Shown here one piece after another: positions 18,001 to 26,972 of a stretch of DNA of 64,000 bases. Source of the stretch: an uncultured Pseudomonadota bacterium. GTDB lineage: Bacteria > Myxococcota_A > Bradymonadia > Bradymonadales > Bradymonadaceae. How positions within the stretch are numbered: the first letter of the stretch is position 1; every line of letters begins with the position of its first letter. The notes beneath the pieces are model-generated. The model was not told the DNA's origin and searched no databases. It saw only the letters and a list, made by a program, of their open reading frames with translations. A program made the translations under genes and the position numbers. The stretch lies in the NCBI GenBank assembly GCA_913057905.1, contig CAJXPB010000002.1:342887-406886 (forward strand), given 5' to 3'.

Positions 18001-18450
18001 ATGCCTGAACCCTATCCTTTCCCAGACGGCGAAGAGCCTCAAGACTCCGATCTACTTCTGTGGATTTTCTGGATCTCTCTCTGGATGGCCGTCGGCGGGG
18101 AAATTGCCCTCTTCATGTTGGCGGACGTCGGAAGCAGATCGACCCAGGTCGCCGGATCGCTGCATAGGATGACTCCCATCCAGACGGCCACACTGATCGG
18201 CATCGCACTGACGATGACGACTCTGTCTGCAGTGGTCTTCTGGAAGCGACTGGCGGGCGGGGGCATGGCGACGGCCTTGATCAGTTGGATGCTCGGCAAG
18301 AGCGTCGCCATCACCGGGCTCGTCGCCTTCCAGTTGGCCGGCTCCCACGTCTACTTCTGGCCCTTTCTGGGGGTGTTCGCCGGGGTGATGCTCGTGATGA
18401 ACCCGACCCAGTTCGAGGCGCCGGAGCGTCCCTCCTCTCCACGGGGTTGA
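18001..18450 (+). CDS. Small four-helix integral membrane protein, unknown
   Basis: A 149-residue hydrophobic protein with four predicted membrane segments: LLLWIFWISLWMAVGGEIA, then IQTATLIGIALTM, then MATALISWMLGKSV, and FWPFLGVFAGVMLVM. I do not recognise the family. The N-terminus is short and acidic, and the C-terminus is a Pro/Ser-rich tail. It is followed 60 bp downstream by the TonB-C lipoprotein gene on the same strand, so a short operon through yebC is possible. Confidence 0.55.
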   Translation: MPEPYPFPDGEEPQDSDLLLWIFWISLWMAVGGEIALFMLADVGSRSTQVAGSLHRMTPIQTATLIGIALTMTTLSAVVFWKRLAGGGMATALISWMLGKSVAITGLVAFQLAGSHVYFWPFLGVFAGVMLVMNPTQFEAPERPSSPRG

Positions 18451-18510
18451 TCCCTGCGGGTCGGCGGGCGACACTGTGATCCGTCGATGTGACTTCTGAC
18501 CGACGAACCG

Positions 18511-19041
18511 ATGCCGACACACCTTTTCTACCACACGGTTTTCTGGACTCTCGTCGTTTGCCTGGGATCGGCCGCCTGCCAGACGAGCGGCGATCCGCCC
18601 GACGACCAGGCCCCCGCTCCGGCGTATCGTTCCGTCGAAGACACGCCCGACGAAGAGACCGAACCCAACCAGCCCGAGTCGAGCTCCGCCGGGTCCGCCG
18701 AGAAGCCGTCGGCCTCGGTTCGCTCGAAGGCGCGGGAGTACCAGAGCACGATCGTCGAGGCGCTTCACGAAGAGTGGACCCCGCCGACGATGGATCCTCA
18801 GCGTCTCGACACACTCGGAACACGGGTCGTCGTGTACGTCCGAATGAACGAAAAGGGAAAGATCGTCTCGTACGAGTTCCAGCAAAAGAGCGGGTCGGCC
18901 CCGTTCGACCAGAGTATTCGCGAATGTCTGGAGACGTTCAGAGGGGACGATGGTAACACGCTGCCGATGCCCGAGAATGCGCGCCTGCAAAAGGCCCTGG
19001 TGCGACACGGCATGAATCTGCGAAACTGGCTGGTCGAATGA
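18511..19041 (+). CDS. Lipoprotein with TonB/TolA C-terminal-like domain
   Basis: A 176-residue exported protein. A hydrophobic N-terminus (FYHTVFWTLVVCLGSAAC) ends at a likely lipidated Cys. An acidic, Pro- and Ser-rich linker (about residues 25-70) leads to a C-terminal domain with the TonB_C/TolA-C pattern: VVVYVRMNEKGKIVSYEF, then KSGSAPFDQSIRECLETF. Such domains contact outer-membrane or Tol-Pal partners, but here the anchor is a lipid and not a transmembrane helix, so it is not a canonical TonB. No exbBD or tolQR is adjacent. It ends 29 bp before yebC. Confidence 0.65.
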   Translation: MPTHLFYHTVFWTLVVCLGSAACQTSGDPPDDQAPAPAYRSVEDTPDEETEPNQPESSSAGSAEKPSASVRSKAREYQSTIVEALHEEWTPPTMDPQRLDTLGTRVVVYVRMNEKGKIVSYEFQQKSGSAPFDQSIRECLETFRGDDGNTLPMPENARLQKALVRHGMNLRNWLVE

Positions 19042-19070
19042 TCCCCTGCACCGATACGGAGCAACGACCC

Positions 19071-19832
19071 ATGGCAGGTCACAGTAAATGGGCCAACATC
19101 AAGCACAAGAAGGCCCGTCAAGATAAAAAGCGAGCCAAACGGTTCGCCAAATTATCCAAGAAGATCACCTCGGCGGCCCGTCGAGGTGGCGGCGACCCTG
19201 AATTCAACGCCGAACTGCGCGTCTTCGTCGACAAGGCGAAGGACGCCAACATGCCCAAAGACAACATCGAGCGCGCCATCAAGAAGGGGACCGGCGAGCT
19301 CGACGGCGTCTCGTATATCGACTTCAACTACGAGGGATACGGCCCCGGCGGGGTGGCGATCTATGTCACGGGTTCTACCGACAATCGGAACCGATCGGTC
19401 TCCGAGATCCGCCATATGTTCGAATCACACGGCGGCAAACTCGGCGAAGACGGTTGCGTCAACTGGATGTTCAATGACCGCGGAATCATCAGCATCGACG
19501 AAGACGAGGTCGCCGATGCCGACGAGCTGATGATGCTCGCCGTCGAACAGGGCGCCCTCGATTTCGAGCAGGACGACGGGGTGGTCACCATGACCACCGA
19601 AGTCCCCGACTTCATCGCCCTTCGAGAGGCCACCGTCGACAGCGGTGTCGACGCGTTCATCACGGACGAAATTACAAAGATCGCCGACTCGCACGTCTCG
19701 CCGGACGTCTCGACAACCCGGACCAATATCGATCTCATCGAATCACTCGAGGACCACGACGACGTCGAGAACGTCTATCACAACCTCGAGCTATCCGACG
19801 AAGCCGCCGAAGCGATGGAACAAGAGGGGTAA
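19071..19832 (+). CDS. yebC: YebC/PmpR family protein
   Basis: A 253-residue protein of the conserved YebC/TACO1 family, described as a transcriptional regulator in some species and as a translation factor that eases proline-rich stalls in others. The invariant N-terminus MAGHSKWANIKHKKA fixes the start at 19071, with a GGAG about ten bases upstream. Internal family motifs follow: NMPKDNIERAIKKG, YEGYGPGGVAIYV and GGKLGEDGCVNWMF. The full three-domain length is present. The adjacent gene at 19835 starts 2 bp after its stop, so they are cotranscribed. Confidence 0.93.
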   Translation: MAGHSKWANIKHKKARQDKKRAKRFAKLSKKITSAARRGGGDPEFNAELRVFVDKAKDANMPKDNIERAIKKGTGELDGVSYIDFNYEGYGPGGVAIYVTGSTDNRNRSVSEIRHMFESHGGKLGEDGCVNWMFNDRGIISIDEDEVADADELMMLAVEQGALDFEQDDGVVTMTTEVPDFIALREATVDSGVDAFITDEITKIADSHVSPDVSTTRTNIDLIESLEDHDDVENVYHNLELSDEAAEAMEQEG

Positions 19833-19834
19833 TC

Positions 19835-20344
19835 ATGGCGTCGGTTCGACTCAGGCCCCGTTTTGAGCTGAGCGTCTCGCTGGACTCCGACCGGGTCCTG
19901 GAACGCTTTCGCGAACTCCTCCGAGATCCGGAGGTCCGCTGCACGGGTGACGTCCACTCCGACCACGTCGACCTCGGCATCCCTGACGATCGTCAGCACT
20001 TCTGGTCGCCGTTCTTAAAGATCGTCGTCCGCTCGACGGATCGAGGCGCACGGCTGGAGGGCCATTTTGGCCCGAATTCCAACGTCTGGACGATGTTCCT
20101 GGGTATCTACGCCTTTTTCGCTTTCAGCGGACTCGCCGGGATCGTCGTGGGATTTTCCCAGTGGACCCTGGGCCAAACGCCCACCGGCTTCTGGGTCGCC
20201 GGCGTTTGCACGATCCTCTATCTGGTCGCCTACGGCGTCGCCCTGTTCGGCCAGTACTTAGCCAGCGATCAGATGGACCACCTCTCGGAGGTCGTCCACG
20301 AGACCTTCGACGACACGGTCGTGCGCGAACCCCCCTCCGCATGA
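19835..20344 (+). CDS. Small membrane protein, unknown function
   Basis: A 169-residue protein with a soluble N-terminal alpha/beta domain (about residues 1-85, rich in charged residues) and two transmembrane helices: FLGIYAFFAFSGLAGIVVGF (about 90-110) and FWVAGVCTILYLVAYGVALF (about 122-143). The C-terminal tail is short and acidic. I do not recognise the family. It starts 2 bp after yebC, which argues for cotranscription but not for a shared function. Confidence 0.55.
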   Translation: MASVRLRPRFELSVSLDSDRVLERFRELLRDPEVRCTGDVHSDHVDLGIPDDRQHFWSPFLKIVVRSTDRGARLEGHFGPNSNVWTMFLGIYAFFAFSGLAGIVVGFSQWTLGQTPTGFWVAGVCTILYLVAYGVALFGQYLASDQMDHLSEVVHETFDDTVVREPPSA

Positions 20345-20380
20345 GGACACAGCGGCGTCGGACACGGCTTCTGCGGTAGA

Positions 20381-21118
20381 TTACCCGGCGGCTTCGGCGA
20401 GCCCGCCCTGGGCTTCGCCGAAGCGGCACATGCCCACACGCGGGGAGTTGGCCGTCGGCAAGAACTCCTCTCCGTCGTGCTCGTGATCCTGAGCGCACTC
20501 CTCACACATCACGCCGTCGCCTTCGATGCCGCACTGCTTGCAGACCCACTCGGCGGGCTCGCCACACTCGACGCAGGTCCATTCCGGCTCATCGTTTTGC
20601 GCGACCATCAGCGCTTTGCCCCAGGCGATCTTGTGGTCGTCGTCGAACTCTTCGACGTCCGGGTAGGGGCATTCCTCGATCATCTTGAGGCTCAGCTCCG
20701 TGGGTTGGTTGAAGTCGTATTCGAAGCTGAACTCTTCGCCGTCATCCAGCAGCGCGAAGAGCTTGGGAGCCAACGACCCGGTCGGCGTGCCGTGGGCCGG
20801 ACCCGAACTTCCTCCGTGGCTCTCGAAGCGCTGCCCCTTGATTCGAAAGGCCGTCAGGTGGCCGCAGCAGTCGACCCAGGCTTCACGCAGAAACTGGTCC
20901 AGATCGACGAGCTGTTCGGAGCGAGGGATCAGGAAATAGGTCCAGAAATCGGGCCTCTGGTCGCTTTTGGCTCCGACCAGGTAGCCGCGACTGGGCGTCT
21001 TGCGGGATGAGGGTGGCGGCGCGTCGTCGAGACATGAGCGAAGATGATCGGCCATCTCGCCGTAGTCGAGAGAGTCACCGCACACGAAGCATTCACCGTT
21101 GTTGACGTCGTCTGTCAT
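20381..21118 (-). CDS. Zinc-finger protein with pRiA4b ORF-3-like domain
   Basis: A 245-residue soluble protein. The N-terminus has a C-x2-C...H-x4-C finger (CFVCGDSLDYGEMADHLRSC). The middle resembles the pRiA4b ORF-3/TnpR-like domain (LDQFLREAWVDCCGHLTAF and FSFEYDFNQPTELSLK). The C-terminus has a dense Cys/His cluster (CVECGEPAEWVC, CKQCGIEGDGVMCEEC, DHEHDGEE), probably a cross-brace zinc site. I start at the ATG at 21118, where GGAGGTG lies 4 bases upstream; a longer open frame continues upstream but has no such support. Function is unknown; nucleic-acid or protein binding is a guess from the fingers. Confidence 0.65.
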   Translation of the reverse strand: MTDDVNNGECFVCGDSLDYGEMADHLRSCLDDAPPPSSRKTPSRGYLVGAKSDQRPDFWTYFLIPRSEQLVDLDQFLREAWVDCCGHLTAFRIKGQRFESHGGSSGPAHGTPTGSLAPKLFALLDDGEEFSFEYDFNQPTELSLKMIEECPYPDVEEFDDDHKIAWGKALMVAQNDEPEWTCVECGEPAEWVCKQCGIEGDGVMCEECAQDHEHDGEEFLPTANSPRVGMCRFGEAQGGLAEAAG

Positions 21119-21219
21119 CGAGCACCTCCGAGTAATCCAACGTGAACTCCGTCCACGAAAAGACACACACTGGCGTGGCAACGTCAACCCTACAACCCCC
21201 GTCATCGTCCGAACAGGGG

Positions 21220-21247
21220 TCGACCAGCGAGCCGAGATCCGTACAAT
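21220..21247 (+). promoter_or_regulatory. Candidate promoter of the pcs-thioesterase pair
   Basis: A near-consensus -10 box TACAAT (21242-21247) lies 16 bp after TCGACC (21220-21225), a weak -35. The predicted start site is about 27 bp before the ATG at 21281. Confidence 0.35.
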
Positions 21248-21280
21248 GCAGCATAGATAGCTGGACGATTCAGGGAAGCA

Positions 21281-21997
21281 ATGCGTCGCAAAGCCCTCTT
21301 GAAACTCGGCATCAACGGCCTGACCGCCGCCGGCGGTGGCCTGTCGGTGCTGGCCATTGCGCTGGCCTTCTACGAACAACCCAGGGCTGCGCTGGTGTTG
21401 ATGGGCGTGGCCACGGTGGTCGACGCCATCGACGGGTCACTGGTGCGCGTCTTGGGGCTCGAAGAGACCGCCGTCCGCTACGACGGCGAGCGACTCGACG
21501 AGTACGCCGACCTGATGACCTTTGTGATCGCCCCGGTGACATTCGCCTGGGCAACCGATGTCTTGCCCTTCGATCCCTGGGGTATCGGCGCGGGTATGGT
21601 CGTCATCGGCGTCTCGTTTTTGCAGTTTTCCCGAACCGACAATAAGACCGAAAACGCCTTCTGGGGATGGCCCTCTTACTGGAATATTCTGTATTTTTAC
21701 GGCTGGGGAGCTGAACTCACCGCTCCCTGGATGATCGGGATCAGCCTCGCCTTGAGCGCGGCGGTCTTCGCCCCGGTGCCTTTCATTTATCCATCAAAAC
21801 TCGACACCCTGAAACGGCTCACGCTGACCGGCGGGTTTCTTTGGCTGGGTCTGCTGATCGCATGGCTTCTTATCCCCTCGATGGGCGACCACTGGCTGTG
21901 GATTTCGCTCGTCTACCCGGCGTACTACCTGGGACTCTCCTTCGCACTGTACCCCCGACTCAAGAAGGAAGCTCGTAGCTTCCCCCACAAGGAATGA
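21281..21997 (+). CDS. pcs: CDP-alcohol phosphatidyltransferase, phosphatidylcholine-synthase-like
   Basis: A 238-residue integral membrane enzyme with seven or eight hydrophobic helices. The signature is DAIDGSLVR...YDGERLDEYAD, the Pcs form of the CDP-alcohol phosphotransferase motif in which the Asp residues bind CDP-diacylglycerol and metal. The downstream block FSRTDNKTENAFWGWPSYWN also matches bacterial phosphatidylcholine synthase, which condenses choline with CDP-diacylglycerol. The gene overlaps the next by 4 bp (ATGA), indicating translational coupling with an acyl-CoA thioesterase-like gene. Substrate preference for choline is inferred from similarity. Confidence 0.75.
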   Translation: MRRKALLKLGINGLTAAGGGLSVLAIALAFYEQPRAALVLMGVATVVDAIDGSLVRVLGLEETAVRYDGERLDEYADLMTFVIAPVTFAWATDVLPFDPWGIGAGMVVIGVSFLQFSRTDNKTENAFWGWPSYWNILYFYGWGAELTAPWMIGISLALSAAVFAPVPFIYPSKLDTLKRLTLTGGFLWLGLLIAWLLIPSMGDHWLWISLVYPAYYLGLSFALYPRLKKEARSFPHKE

Positions 21998-22791
21998 CGA
22001 CACAGAGTTTTCTCGACGCAATCGAATGGACCCGACACGGCGATCACACCTTCGAAGGCACCTTCGGCGATAGCTGGGCAAATGGACCGGCTGCCTACGG
22101 CGGAATCATCGCCGCCGCCTTCATGCATCAACTGCGAGAGGCCTGTGATCGGCCGGATCAGAGTGCCCGTTCGTTTCACATGCATCTGTGCGCCCCGGTC
22201 TTCTCGGAACCGACTCGCATGACGACGCGGCCCGACCGACTCGGTCATACGGTCTCGCACGTCAGCGCCGAGATGACCCAGAATGAAAACATCTGCGCGA
22301 CCGCCCATGCGACCTTTGGCGCCGATCAGACCAACGGTCCGCAACGCGATGATCTGGAGCGGCCGTCGGTGCCACCCCCGAACGAAGTCGATCGCCAGGA
22401 GGAGACCCCGCTGTCTCCGGCGTTTGCCCAGCATTTCGACCACCGGTTCTGTCTGGGAGACCCACCGATGTCGGGGTCCCCACGAGCACGGACCGGCGGA
22501 TGGCTGCGTGCCGTCGAACCGATGCCCCACGACGCCCGCCTGATGGCCGCGCTGATGGACGCCTGGATACCCAGCACCTTTCCCACCTACGAGTCCTTCC
22601 GGCGAACCCTGACGGTCGACTTTCGCTGCCAGTTTTTTGCTCCGCCCCGCGGAGATTCCGACACCTTCTACCTTTTCGATGCCCGGGTCGACTCGACCAG
22701 CGACGGATACGCCTGCGAGGATGCGACCCTCTGGGGGCCCGACGGAACCGTCGTGGCTCGTGCCCAGCAAACCTACGCAATTCTGGACTGA
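21994..22791 (+). CDS. Thioesterase-family protein (TesB/4HBT_3-like)
   Basis: A 265-residue double-hotdog protein. The N-terminal hotdog carries WANGPAAYGGIIAAAFMHQL and SFHMHLCAPV; the C-terminal one carries ALMDAWIPSTFPTYESF and VDFRCQFFAP, a layout shared with acyl-CoA thioesterase II-like proteins. It probably hydrolyses acyl-CoA thioesters in the cytoplasm; the chain length is unknown. Its ATG overlaps the pcs stop codon (ATGA), suggesting a lipid-related job next to phospholipid synthesis. It ends 99 bp before the ArsR-type regulator gene. Confidence 0.7.
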   Translation: MTTQSFLDAIEWTRHGDHTFEGTFGDSWANGPAAYGGIIAAAFMHQLREACDRPDQSARSFHMHLCAPVFSEPTRMTTRPDRLGHTVSHVSAEMTQNENICATAHATFGADQTNGPQRDDLERPSVPPPNEVDRQEETPLSPAFAQHFDHRFCLGDPPMSGSPRARTGGWLRAVEPMPHDARLMAALMDAWIPSTFPTYESFRRTLTVDFRCQFFAPPRGDSDTFYLFDARVDSTSDGYACEDATLWGPDGTVVARAQQTYAILD

Positions 22792-22822
22792 TTCGACGGA
22801 AGGCACGATCGAACGTCAGGCC

Positions 22823-22888
22823 TTGACACGCTGGACAGGTGGTTAGTATCGAACATCGACGATTAACGATGAAAGACATCCGTCGATG
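22823..22888 (+). promoter_or_regulatory. Control region of the arsR-copA pair (promoter and dyad)
   Basis: A consensus -35 TTGACA (22823-22828) and a -10-like TAGTAT (22844-22849) are separated by a short 15-bp spacer. Downstream lies an 8-bp inverted repeat, CATCGACG (22854-22861) and CGTCGATG (22881-22888), with a 19-bp spacer that ends two bases before the regulator's ATG. The dyad is a reasonable operator for the ArsR-type repressor, or it could fold as an RNA hairpin over the start. Confidence 0.4.
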
Positions 22889-22890
22889 CC

Positions 22891-23262
22891 ATGAACGATG
22901 TTCAAACCGACCCTGCCTGTCCCTGCTGCGGCACCGCCGTAGACGACGGCGACGCCGCCCGACTCTTCGACCCCGAGGAGCTCGAGCCGTCGCAGCGCGA
23001 CCACCGGATCGCCGAGCTGGCCAAGGCCGTCGGGCATCCGACTCGGATTGCCATTCTGCGCATGTTGGCGGAGCGCGACACCTGCGTCTGCGGCGAGCTG
23101 GTCGACGCCCTGCCTTACGCTCAATCGACGGTGTCTCAGCACCTCAAGGTCCTCAGGGAGGCCGGACTCATCTGCGGTGAGTCCGATGGCACGAGCATGT
23201 GCTACTGCCTCGATCCGGAGACCTACCGGCGCTTCCGAGTTCTTCTCTCCGATGTCGTCTAG
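22891..23262 (+). CDS. ArsR/SmtB-family metal-responsive repressor
   Basis: A 123-residue winged-helix protein. The HTH region reads [21 protein letters not shown]. Metal-sensing cysteines are visible as DTCVCGE (Cys65, Cys67), the alpha3 position used by ArsR and CadC sensors. An unusual N-terminal CPCC cluster at residues 10-13 may add ligands. It precedes a Cu+-type ATPase by 41 bp, so it most likely represses copA and itself and releases DNA on metal binding. Copper control by an ArsR-type and not a CueR- or CsoR-type protein is somewhat unusual; the identity of the metal is inference. Confidence 0.8.
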   Translation: MNDVQTDPACPCCGTAVDDGDAARLFDPEELEPSQRDHRIAELAKAVGHPTRIAILRMLAERDTCVCGELVDALPYAQSTVSQHLKVLREAGLICGESDGTSMCYCLDPETYRRFRVLLSDVV

Positions 23263-23303
23263 ACTGCCGACGCATCGATTTTCCCATCCCGGACCCCACT
23301 TCT

Positions 23304-25613
23304 ATGAACGACGTACCCGACGACAACAGCAACGCCCCACGCGACGAATACGAACTCGACATCGAGGGCATGACCTGCGCCTCGTGCGTCAACCACGTGC
23401 AGAAAGCCCTGGTCGGCGCAGGAGGCGTCCGTTCGGCCGACGTGAATATCGCCACCGAGCGGGCCTCGGTGAAGGTCGATACCGGCGAGCCGCCCTCGGA
23501 TGTGGTCGAACGATTGCGCCGGGCGATCGAAGACGCCGGCTACGAGCTGCGCGACGCGATCACCCCGTCGGGTGAATCGACGGACCGGGACACAAAGCAG
23601 GCGGAGGGAACCGGCAAAAAGCGCATGAGCGAGCGTCGGGCCGAAGAGGCCGCGACGTGGAAACGCCGCTGGGTCTTCGCCCTGTCGCTGACCATTCCGG
23701 TGGTACTCTTGCAGATGGGCCCGAGTTGGTTCGGCATGGAGCTGTCCGGTGGGGCCAACCTGGGACGGCTGGGTCTGGCAGCCTACCTGACCACTCTGGT
23801 CGTCGGCTACGTGGGACCGTCCTACTTCAAGAGCGGGTGGAAGTCCCTCCGTAATGGCGCCGCCAATATGGACACCCTGATCTCGATGGGCACCAGTGTG
23901 GCCTGGCTCTTTTCGCTGGTGATCACGGGAGCGGCCTTCTTCGGCGTCACCATCGGCGACGGCCACGTCTACTTCGAGGCGGCGGTCATGATTCTGACCC
24001 TGATCTCGATCGGCAAATGGTTGGAAGCCAAGGCGAAGGGCCGCGCCGGGGAGGCGGTCGAAAAACTGCTCGACCTGGCGGCCGATTCCGCCGTCGTAAA
24101 GCGGGGCGGCGAATGGACCGAAGTGCCCGTCGAAGACATTCAGGTCGACGACGTGATGCGGGTGCGGCCCGGCGAAAAGATCCCCACCGACGGGATCGTC
24201 GTCGACGGAAGAGCCAGCGTCGACGAGTCGATGGTGACCGGAGAGTCCGTCCCCGTCAGCAAGGAGCCCGGCGACGAAGTCATCGGCGCGACCATCGACA
24301 CCGACGGGCAACTGATCGTCCGGGCGACCCAGGTCGGAAGCGACACGGCCCTGGCAAAGATCGTCGAGTATGTCGAAAAGGCGCAGGGCTCGAAGGCCGA
24401 CGTCCAGCGGATGGCCGACAGAGTCTCGGCGGTCTTCGTGCCGACGGTCATCGCCATTGCCGCGGTGACCTTCGCCGGCTGGCTTCTCTGGGGAGGAACG
24501 CTGAGCACCGCCATTCTCGCCTCGGTGGCCGTGCTGATCATCGCATGCCCCTGCGCGCTGGGATTGGCCACCCCGACGGTCGTCATGGTCGGGACCGGCA
24601 TGGGTGCCAACAACGGGGTGCTCATCCAGGACGCCCAGGCACTGGAGCGCGCCCGAAGTATCGACACGATGATCTTCGACAAGACCGGCACCCTGACGAC
24701 CGGCGACATGTCGGTGCAGACCTTTGAGGCCTGGGCCGACAACGACGACCAAGACGTCCTTCGCCTGGCCGCCGCACTCGAAGATGCCAGCGAACACCCC
24801 CTGGCCCGCGCCATTGTCGAAGCCGCCGAGGAACGGAACATCGAATGGCCCTCGGTCAGCGACTTCGAATCGGTGGCGGGCGACGGTGTCACCGGTCACA
24901 TCGACGGTCGCGACCTGGCGATCGGCAAACCCGAGTGGGTCTTGCCCTCGGATCACCAAGCCTTCGGCCGGATCGACGAACTCCGGCAAAAAGGCGAGAC
25001 CGTCATCGCGTTTACAGAACGCGATCCCGACGCCGGTCAGAGTCAACTGCTGGGACTCTTTGCCATCGCCGATTCGCTGAAGCCCGAAGCCCGCGAGGTC
25101 GTCGAGTGGCTCCAGGCCGAAGACATCGGCGTCTGGATGATCACCGGGGACAACGAAGCGACGGCCCGGTCCATCGCCGAACAGGCCGGCATCGACCCGG
25201 AACACGTGATGGCCGAAGTCCGCCCCGAAGACAAAGCCGAGGCCGTCGCTGAACTGCAGTCCGGCGATAAGATCGTGGCCATGGTCGGCGACGGCATCAA
25301 CGACGCCCCGGCTCTGGCGGCCGCAGACCTCGGCATGGCCCTGGGCACCGGCACCGACGTCGCCATCGAATCCGCCGCCATCACCCTGGTCAGCGGGTCG
25401 ATGAAGGGCGTGCGCCGGGCGGTGAAACTCTCGCGGCTCACCTACCGCAAGATCGCCCAGAACCTCTTCTGGGCCTTCATCTACAACGTGGCGCTGATCC
25501 CGGTGGCAGCCTTCGGCATGATCGCTCCGGCGATGGGCGCGGCGGCGATGGCCGCCTCCGATGTGTGTGTCATCGGCAACGCCCTGTCGATGCGGCGGGT
25601 ATCGCTCGACTGA
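23304..25613 (+). CDS. copA: Copper-translocating P1B-type ATPase
   Basis: A 769-residue inner-membrane pump exporting Cu+ from the cytoplasm. Domains in order: one heavy-metal-associated domain with GMTCASC (residues 22-28), an Arg/Lys/Glu-rich linker, eight predicted membrane helices with the metal-site CPC (415-417, in [13 protein letters not shown]), the phosphorylation motif DKTGT (Asp459), the HP motif in SEHPLARA, and hinge [13 protein letters not shown] plus a Cys-x2-Cys metal domain indicates Cu+ or Ag+. Start chosen at the ATG at 23304, which yields the usual short N-terminus before the metal domain. Probably cotranscribed with the ArsR-type gene. Confidence 0.93.
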   Translation: MNDVPDDNSNAPRDEYELDIEGMTCASCVNHVQKALVGAGGVRSADVNIATERASVKVDTGEPPSDVVERLRRAIEDAGYELRDAITPSGESTDRDTKQAEGTGKKRMSERRAEEAATWKRRWVFALSLTIPVVLLQMGPSWFGMELSGGANLGRLGLAAYLTTLVVGYVGPSYFKSGWKSLRNGAANMDTLISMGTSVAWLFSLVITGAAFFGVTIGDGHVYFEAAVMILTLISIGKWLEAKAKGRAGEAVEKLLDLAADSAVVKRGGEWTEVPVEDIQVDDVMRVRPGEKIPTDGIVVDGRASVDESMVTGESVPVSKEPGDEVIGATIDTDGQLIVRATQVGSDTALAKIVEYVEKAQGSKADVQRMADRVSAVFVPTVIAIAAVTFAGWLLWGGTLSTAILASVAVLIIACPCALGLATPTVVMVGTGMGANNGVLIQDAQALERARSIDTMIFDKTGTLTTGDMSVQTFEAWADNDDQDVLRLAAALEDASEHPLARAIVEAAEERNIEWPSVSDFESVAGDGVTGHIDGRDLAIGKPEWVLPSDHQAFGRIDELRQKGETVIAFTERDPDAGQSQLLGLFAIADSLKPEAREVVEWLQAEDIGVWMITGDNEATARSIAEQAGIDPEHVMAEVRPEDKAEAVAELQSGDKIVAMVGDGINDAPALAAADLGMALGTGTDVAIESAAITLVSGSMKGVRRAVKLSRLTYRKIAQNLFWAFIYNVALIPVAAFGMIAPAMGAAAMAASDVCVIGNALSMRRVSLD

Positions 25614-25630
25614 CAACTCCGGGCGATAGA

Positions 25631-26779
25631 CTACGACTCTCCGCGGTCGATCTTGTCGCCGAATTTCTCGCGGATGGCGTCGAGGGTGTGTTCAAGTTCG
25701 CTCTCCTGGTCGGCCGACGACGACGCAAACAGGTCGGCCTGCACGGCCTGGTCGGCATCGATCAGGTCGTAGGCGGCGGCACCGACCAGGCGGATCGGCC
25801 GCGACAAGTCCAGCTCTGACAGCCGGGTCTTTGCCGTCTCGAACAGGGTCTTCGAGTCGTCGGCCGCCGTCGGCAGCTTCACCTGCCGGGTCGCCAGCGA
25901 AAACGTATCGTCGTAGCGGACCTTCACCCGCACTCCTCGAGCCTTCAGCTCTTTTTTGCGCAGTTCCCGGGCGACCGTCTGGCAGTGCCCGCGCAACTGG
26001 TCGGCCACGGGGCCGGGGCCGCTGATATTGTCGCGCAGGGTCCCCTCCGAGCCGACAGACTTTTGCTCCGAGTCGGCTACGACCGGCCGTTCGTCCTCCC
26101 CGCGGGCCAGAGACTGAATGTGCCCGGCGAAGTTGCCGAGCTCGCTGCGCAACCATGCTTCATCGGCCTCGGCGACATCGCCGATCGTCTCGAGCCCCAG
26201 CTCGTTGAGGGTCTGCTTGGCCTTCGGTCCGACGCCCCAGATCTTGCCCACATCCATGGGCGCGATGTACTCGCGCTCCGAACCGCGCGGGATCTCGGTG
26301 ACGCCGTCGGGTTTGTCGAGATCGCTGCCCAGCTTGGCCAGAAACTTGTTTTTGGCGATCCCCACCGACGCGGTCAGGTCGGTCTCCTCCTGGATGTCGG
26401 CGCGGATCTTCGCGGCCATCTCCCTCGGCTCGCCGAACAGCCTGCGCGACCCGCTCATATCCAGAAAGGCCTCGTCCAGGCTCAGCTTCTCGACTAGCGG
26501 CGTGTAGTTGCCGAGGATCTCCATGATCTCGCTGCTGACTTCCGCATACAGGGACATCCGCGGCTCCACGACGACCGCATCGGGACAGCGCTCCAGCGCC
26601 TCCGACATCGGCTGAGCGCTGTGCACACCGTAAGGTCGCGCCTCATAGCTGCAGGTCGCCACCACGCCGCGCTCCCGCGAGCCTCCCACGATCACGGGCT
26701 CTCCTCGCAGTTCCGGACGCTCCCTCTGCTCGATCGACGCGTAGAAAGCGTCCATGTCGACGTGAAGAATGATCCTCAT
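25631..26779 (-). CDS. dinB: DNA polymerase IV (Y family)
   Basis: A 382-residue translesion polymerase. Catalytic residues are seen in the N-terminal HVDMDAFYASIEQRE, the YSEARPYG-like CSYEARPYGV, and SLDEAFLDM, which holds the second acidic pair. The helix-hairpin-helix region is KIWGVGPKAKQTLNELG, and the little-finger domain follows with the KSVGSEGTL junction. No beta-clamp-binding QL-type C-terminal motif is obvious; the end is helical and acidic. The ATG at 26779 has TGGAGAAA upstream. No LexA box is evident in the 193-bp gap. It is convergent with copA (17-bp gap). Confidence 0.95.
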   Translation of the reverse strand: MRIILHVDMDAFYASIEQRERPELRGEPVIVGGSRERGVVATCSYEARPYGVHSAQPMSEALERCPDAVVVEPRMSLYAEVSSEIMEILGNYTPLVEKLSLDEAFLDMSGSRRLFGEPREMAAKIRADIQEETDLTASVGIAKNKFLAKLGSDLDKPDGVTEIPRGSEREYIAPMDVGKIWGVGPKAKQTLNELGLETIGDVAEADEAWLRSELGNFAGHIQSLARGEDERPVVADSEQKSVGSEGTLRDNISGPGPVADQLRGHCQTVARELRKKELKARGVRVKVRYDDTFSLATRQVKLPTAADDSKTLFETAKTRLSELDLSRPIRLVGAAAYDLIDADQAVQADLFASSSADQESELEHTLDAIREKFGDKIDRGES

Positions 26780-26915
26780 GTTATTTCTCCAGAAACTCTC
26801 CGCAACGAATATGGGGGCTATGCATCCTAACTATGAGCATCACGGCGTACCGTGGCCACTTTGGTGTGTGGGCCGAGTGGTTTGAGGGAGGAGATGGGGA
26901 GCACACGCGTCGGTT

Positions 26916-26932
26916 TTGACAGTAGCTGTCAA
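26916..26932 (+). promoter_or_regulatory. Perfect dyad with embedded TTGACA upstream of the rhodopsin gene
   Basis: TTGACAG, spacer TAG, CTGTCAA: a perfect 7-bp inverted repeat 40 bp before the rhodopsin ATG. Its left arm is an exact -35 consensus. A matching -10 box at the usual distance is poor. It is likely an operator for a dimeric regulator that acts at the rhodopsin promoter. Confidence 0.45.
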
Positions 26933-26972
26933 TCTATACCTCAACTAGCAGCTTCGGCTGCGGGAGGACCTG

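Noticed and set aside
26880..26972. Standard sigma-70 promoter for the rhodopsin gene
   Set aside because: TTGACA is exact but no acceptable -10 lies 16-18 bp downstream, so I annotate the dyad only as a candidate operator.
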